Positions 6,229 to 6,933 of a stretch of DNA of 6,933 bases are shown piece by piece. The notes under the pieces are model-generated. The model searched no databases, was not told the DNA's origin, and was given only the letters and a program-made list of their open reading frames with translations. The number at the start of each line of letters is the position of its first letter. Positions within the stretch are counted from its first letter, which is position 1. The stretch comes from CAVXAE01 sp044225565 (GTDB taxonomy: Bacteria; Pseudomonadota; Gammaproteobacteria; Steroidobacterales; Steroidobacteraceae), in contig JBGAIL010000227.1 of the NCBI GenBank assembly GCA_044225565.1, forward strand, positions 1-6,933, given 5' to 3'. Position numbers and translations under genes: made by a program.

Positions 6229-6933
6229 ATGTCCGCACTGTTCTCACCGCTCGCGCTCAGAAGCGTCTCGCTGAGCAATCGCATCGTCATTTCCCCCATG
6301 TGCCAGTACTCCGCGCGCGACGGTGCAGCAACCGCATGGCACATGATGCACCTCGGGCATCTCGCGCTCTCCGGCGCCGGCATGCTCTGCATCGAGGCTA
6401 CGGCGGTAGAGCCCGAAGGACGCATCACCTACGGCGATCTCGGTTTGTGGAACGACGAAACGGAAGCGGCGCTCGTGCCGATCGTGCAGGCCATTCGCGA
6501 GCACTCGCGAATCAAACTGACGATGCAGCTCGCGCACGCAGGACGCAAGGCGTCTTGCAAGGTGCCGTGGGAAGGCGGCAAGCAGATCCCACTCGCGCAA
6601 GGCGGCTGGCAGACGTTGGGCCCCTCGTCCGTGCCTTACCAGGAGGACGAAATGTCCCCCGTGGCGCTCGATGCCGAAGGCATGCGCCGCGTGCGCGACG
6701 CTTTCGCAGCGACGGCCCGCCGCGCCGCACGGTTGCAGCTCGATGGCCTCGAAGTCCATTCGGCGCACGGGTATCTGCTGCATCAGTTCCTCTCGCCGCT
6801 CAGCAACCGGCGCACCGATGAGTACGGAGGCCCCCTCGAGAACCGCATGCGGTTCCCGCTCGAGGTATTCGAAGCGACGCGTGCCGCATTCCCGGCGGAC
6901 AAGCCAGTGGGCGTGCGGGTTTCGGCGACGGAC
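6229..6933 (+). CDS. Old Yellow Enzyme-family NADH:flavin oxidoreductase, YqjM/XenA class (3' end outside window)
   Basis: The first 235 residues of an FMN-dependent ene-reductase, a cytoplasmic TIM-barrel enzyme that uses NAD(P)H to reduce activated C=C bonds and often nitro compounds. The frame stays open to the window end. The start MSALFSPL closely resembles XenA-type proteins. Diagnostic residues of the thermophilic-like (YqjM) class are C25 in PMCQY, with Y27, which tunes the flavin. Others seen are IEATAV (E56), QLAHAGRKAS (Q100, H103, R106), the substrate-anion pair H177/H180 in EVHSAHGYLLHQF, and the proton-donor Tyr Y182. The following SNRRTDEYGG and NRMRF segments are typical FMN-phosphate-side elements. 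About 120-130 C-terminal residues are expected beyond the edge. ATG 6229 fits the family's usual N-terminus; only a weak GAAAG precedes it. The palindromic promoter candidate just upstream suggests its own control, as for many electrophile-induced members, but that is inference. Confidence 0.93.
   Translation, partial: MSALFSPLALRSVSLSNRIVISPMCQYSARDGAATAWHMMHLGHLALSGAGMLCIEATAVEPEGRITYGDLGLWNDETEAALVPIVQAIREHSRIKLTMQLAHAGRKASCKVPWEGGKQIPLAQGGWQTLGPSSVPYQEDEMSPVALDAEGMRRVRDAFAATARRAARLQLDGLEVHSAHGYLLHQFLSPLSNRRTDEYGGPLENRMRFPLEVFEATRAAFPADKPVGVRVSATD

Noticed and set aside
6198..6821. A 207-residue open frame on the + strand over the flavin reductase
   Set aside because: It is in a different frame from the reductase, which shows every expected active-site residue; the alternative reading is Arg/Ala-rich and featureless.
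1..6933. Mobile element, CRISPR array, tRNA/rRNA, or defence/toxin system
   Set aside because: No transposase, integrase, direct-repeat array, RNA gene or known defence domain was recognised on either strand.

Overview
The window is GC-rich, densely coding bacterial DNA, most like a gammaproteobacterium of the Xanthomonadales/Steroidobacteraceae type. The basis is the base composition, the exported M28 peptidase with an AFA signal-peptide site, and the start of the 2',3'-cyclic-phosphodiesterase-like fragment. This placement is an inference from protein style; there is no rRNA or other marker gene to confirm it.

Layout from left to right. (1) Positions 2-484 (+) hold the C-terminal part of a CheB-type chemoreceptor methylesterase whose start lies outside the window. 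(2) It overlaps by 16 nt a three-part hybrid histidine kinase (469-2304, +) with the order receiver, coiled coil, HisKA/HATPase, receiver. Together they look like the tail of a chemosensory operon whose MCP, CheW, CheA and CheR genes would lie upstream. (3) A secreted M28-family metallopeptidase (2301-3923, -) converges on the kinase so tightly that the two stop codons overlap. (4) Behind its start lie about 190 nt with no recognisable gene, then a truncated thpR-like RNA 2',3'-cyclic phosphodiesterase (4114-4320, -). This fragment keeps a perfect Shine-Dalgarno and its first HxT motif but has lost its second half. (5) Divergent from it is a 595-residue SLC13-like transporter with two cytosolic RCK_C/TrkA_C domains (4389-6176, +). 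(6) After a 52-nt gap carrying a -10-like box inside a perfect 7-bp inverted repeat, an Old Yellow Enzyme of the YqjM/XenA class starts (6229 to the window end, +).

The genes do not form one pathway. The cheB/kinase pair is a signalling unit. The peptidase, transporter and flavin reductase are probably independent housekeeping or accessory genes. I see no mobile element, CRISPR array, tRNA/rRNA or toxin/defence system. The most notable points are the transporter's loss of the usual Asn-containing signature motifs in both halves, the decayed thpR fragment, the receiver-kinase-receiver protein with no output domain, and the palindromic promoter candidate before the flavin reductase. None amounts to a convincing new system.
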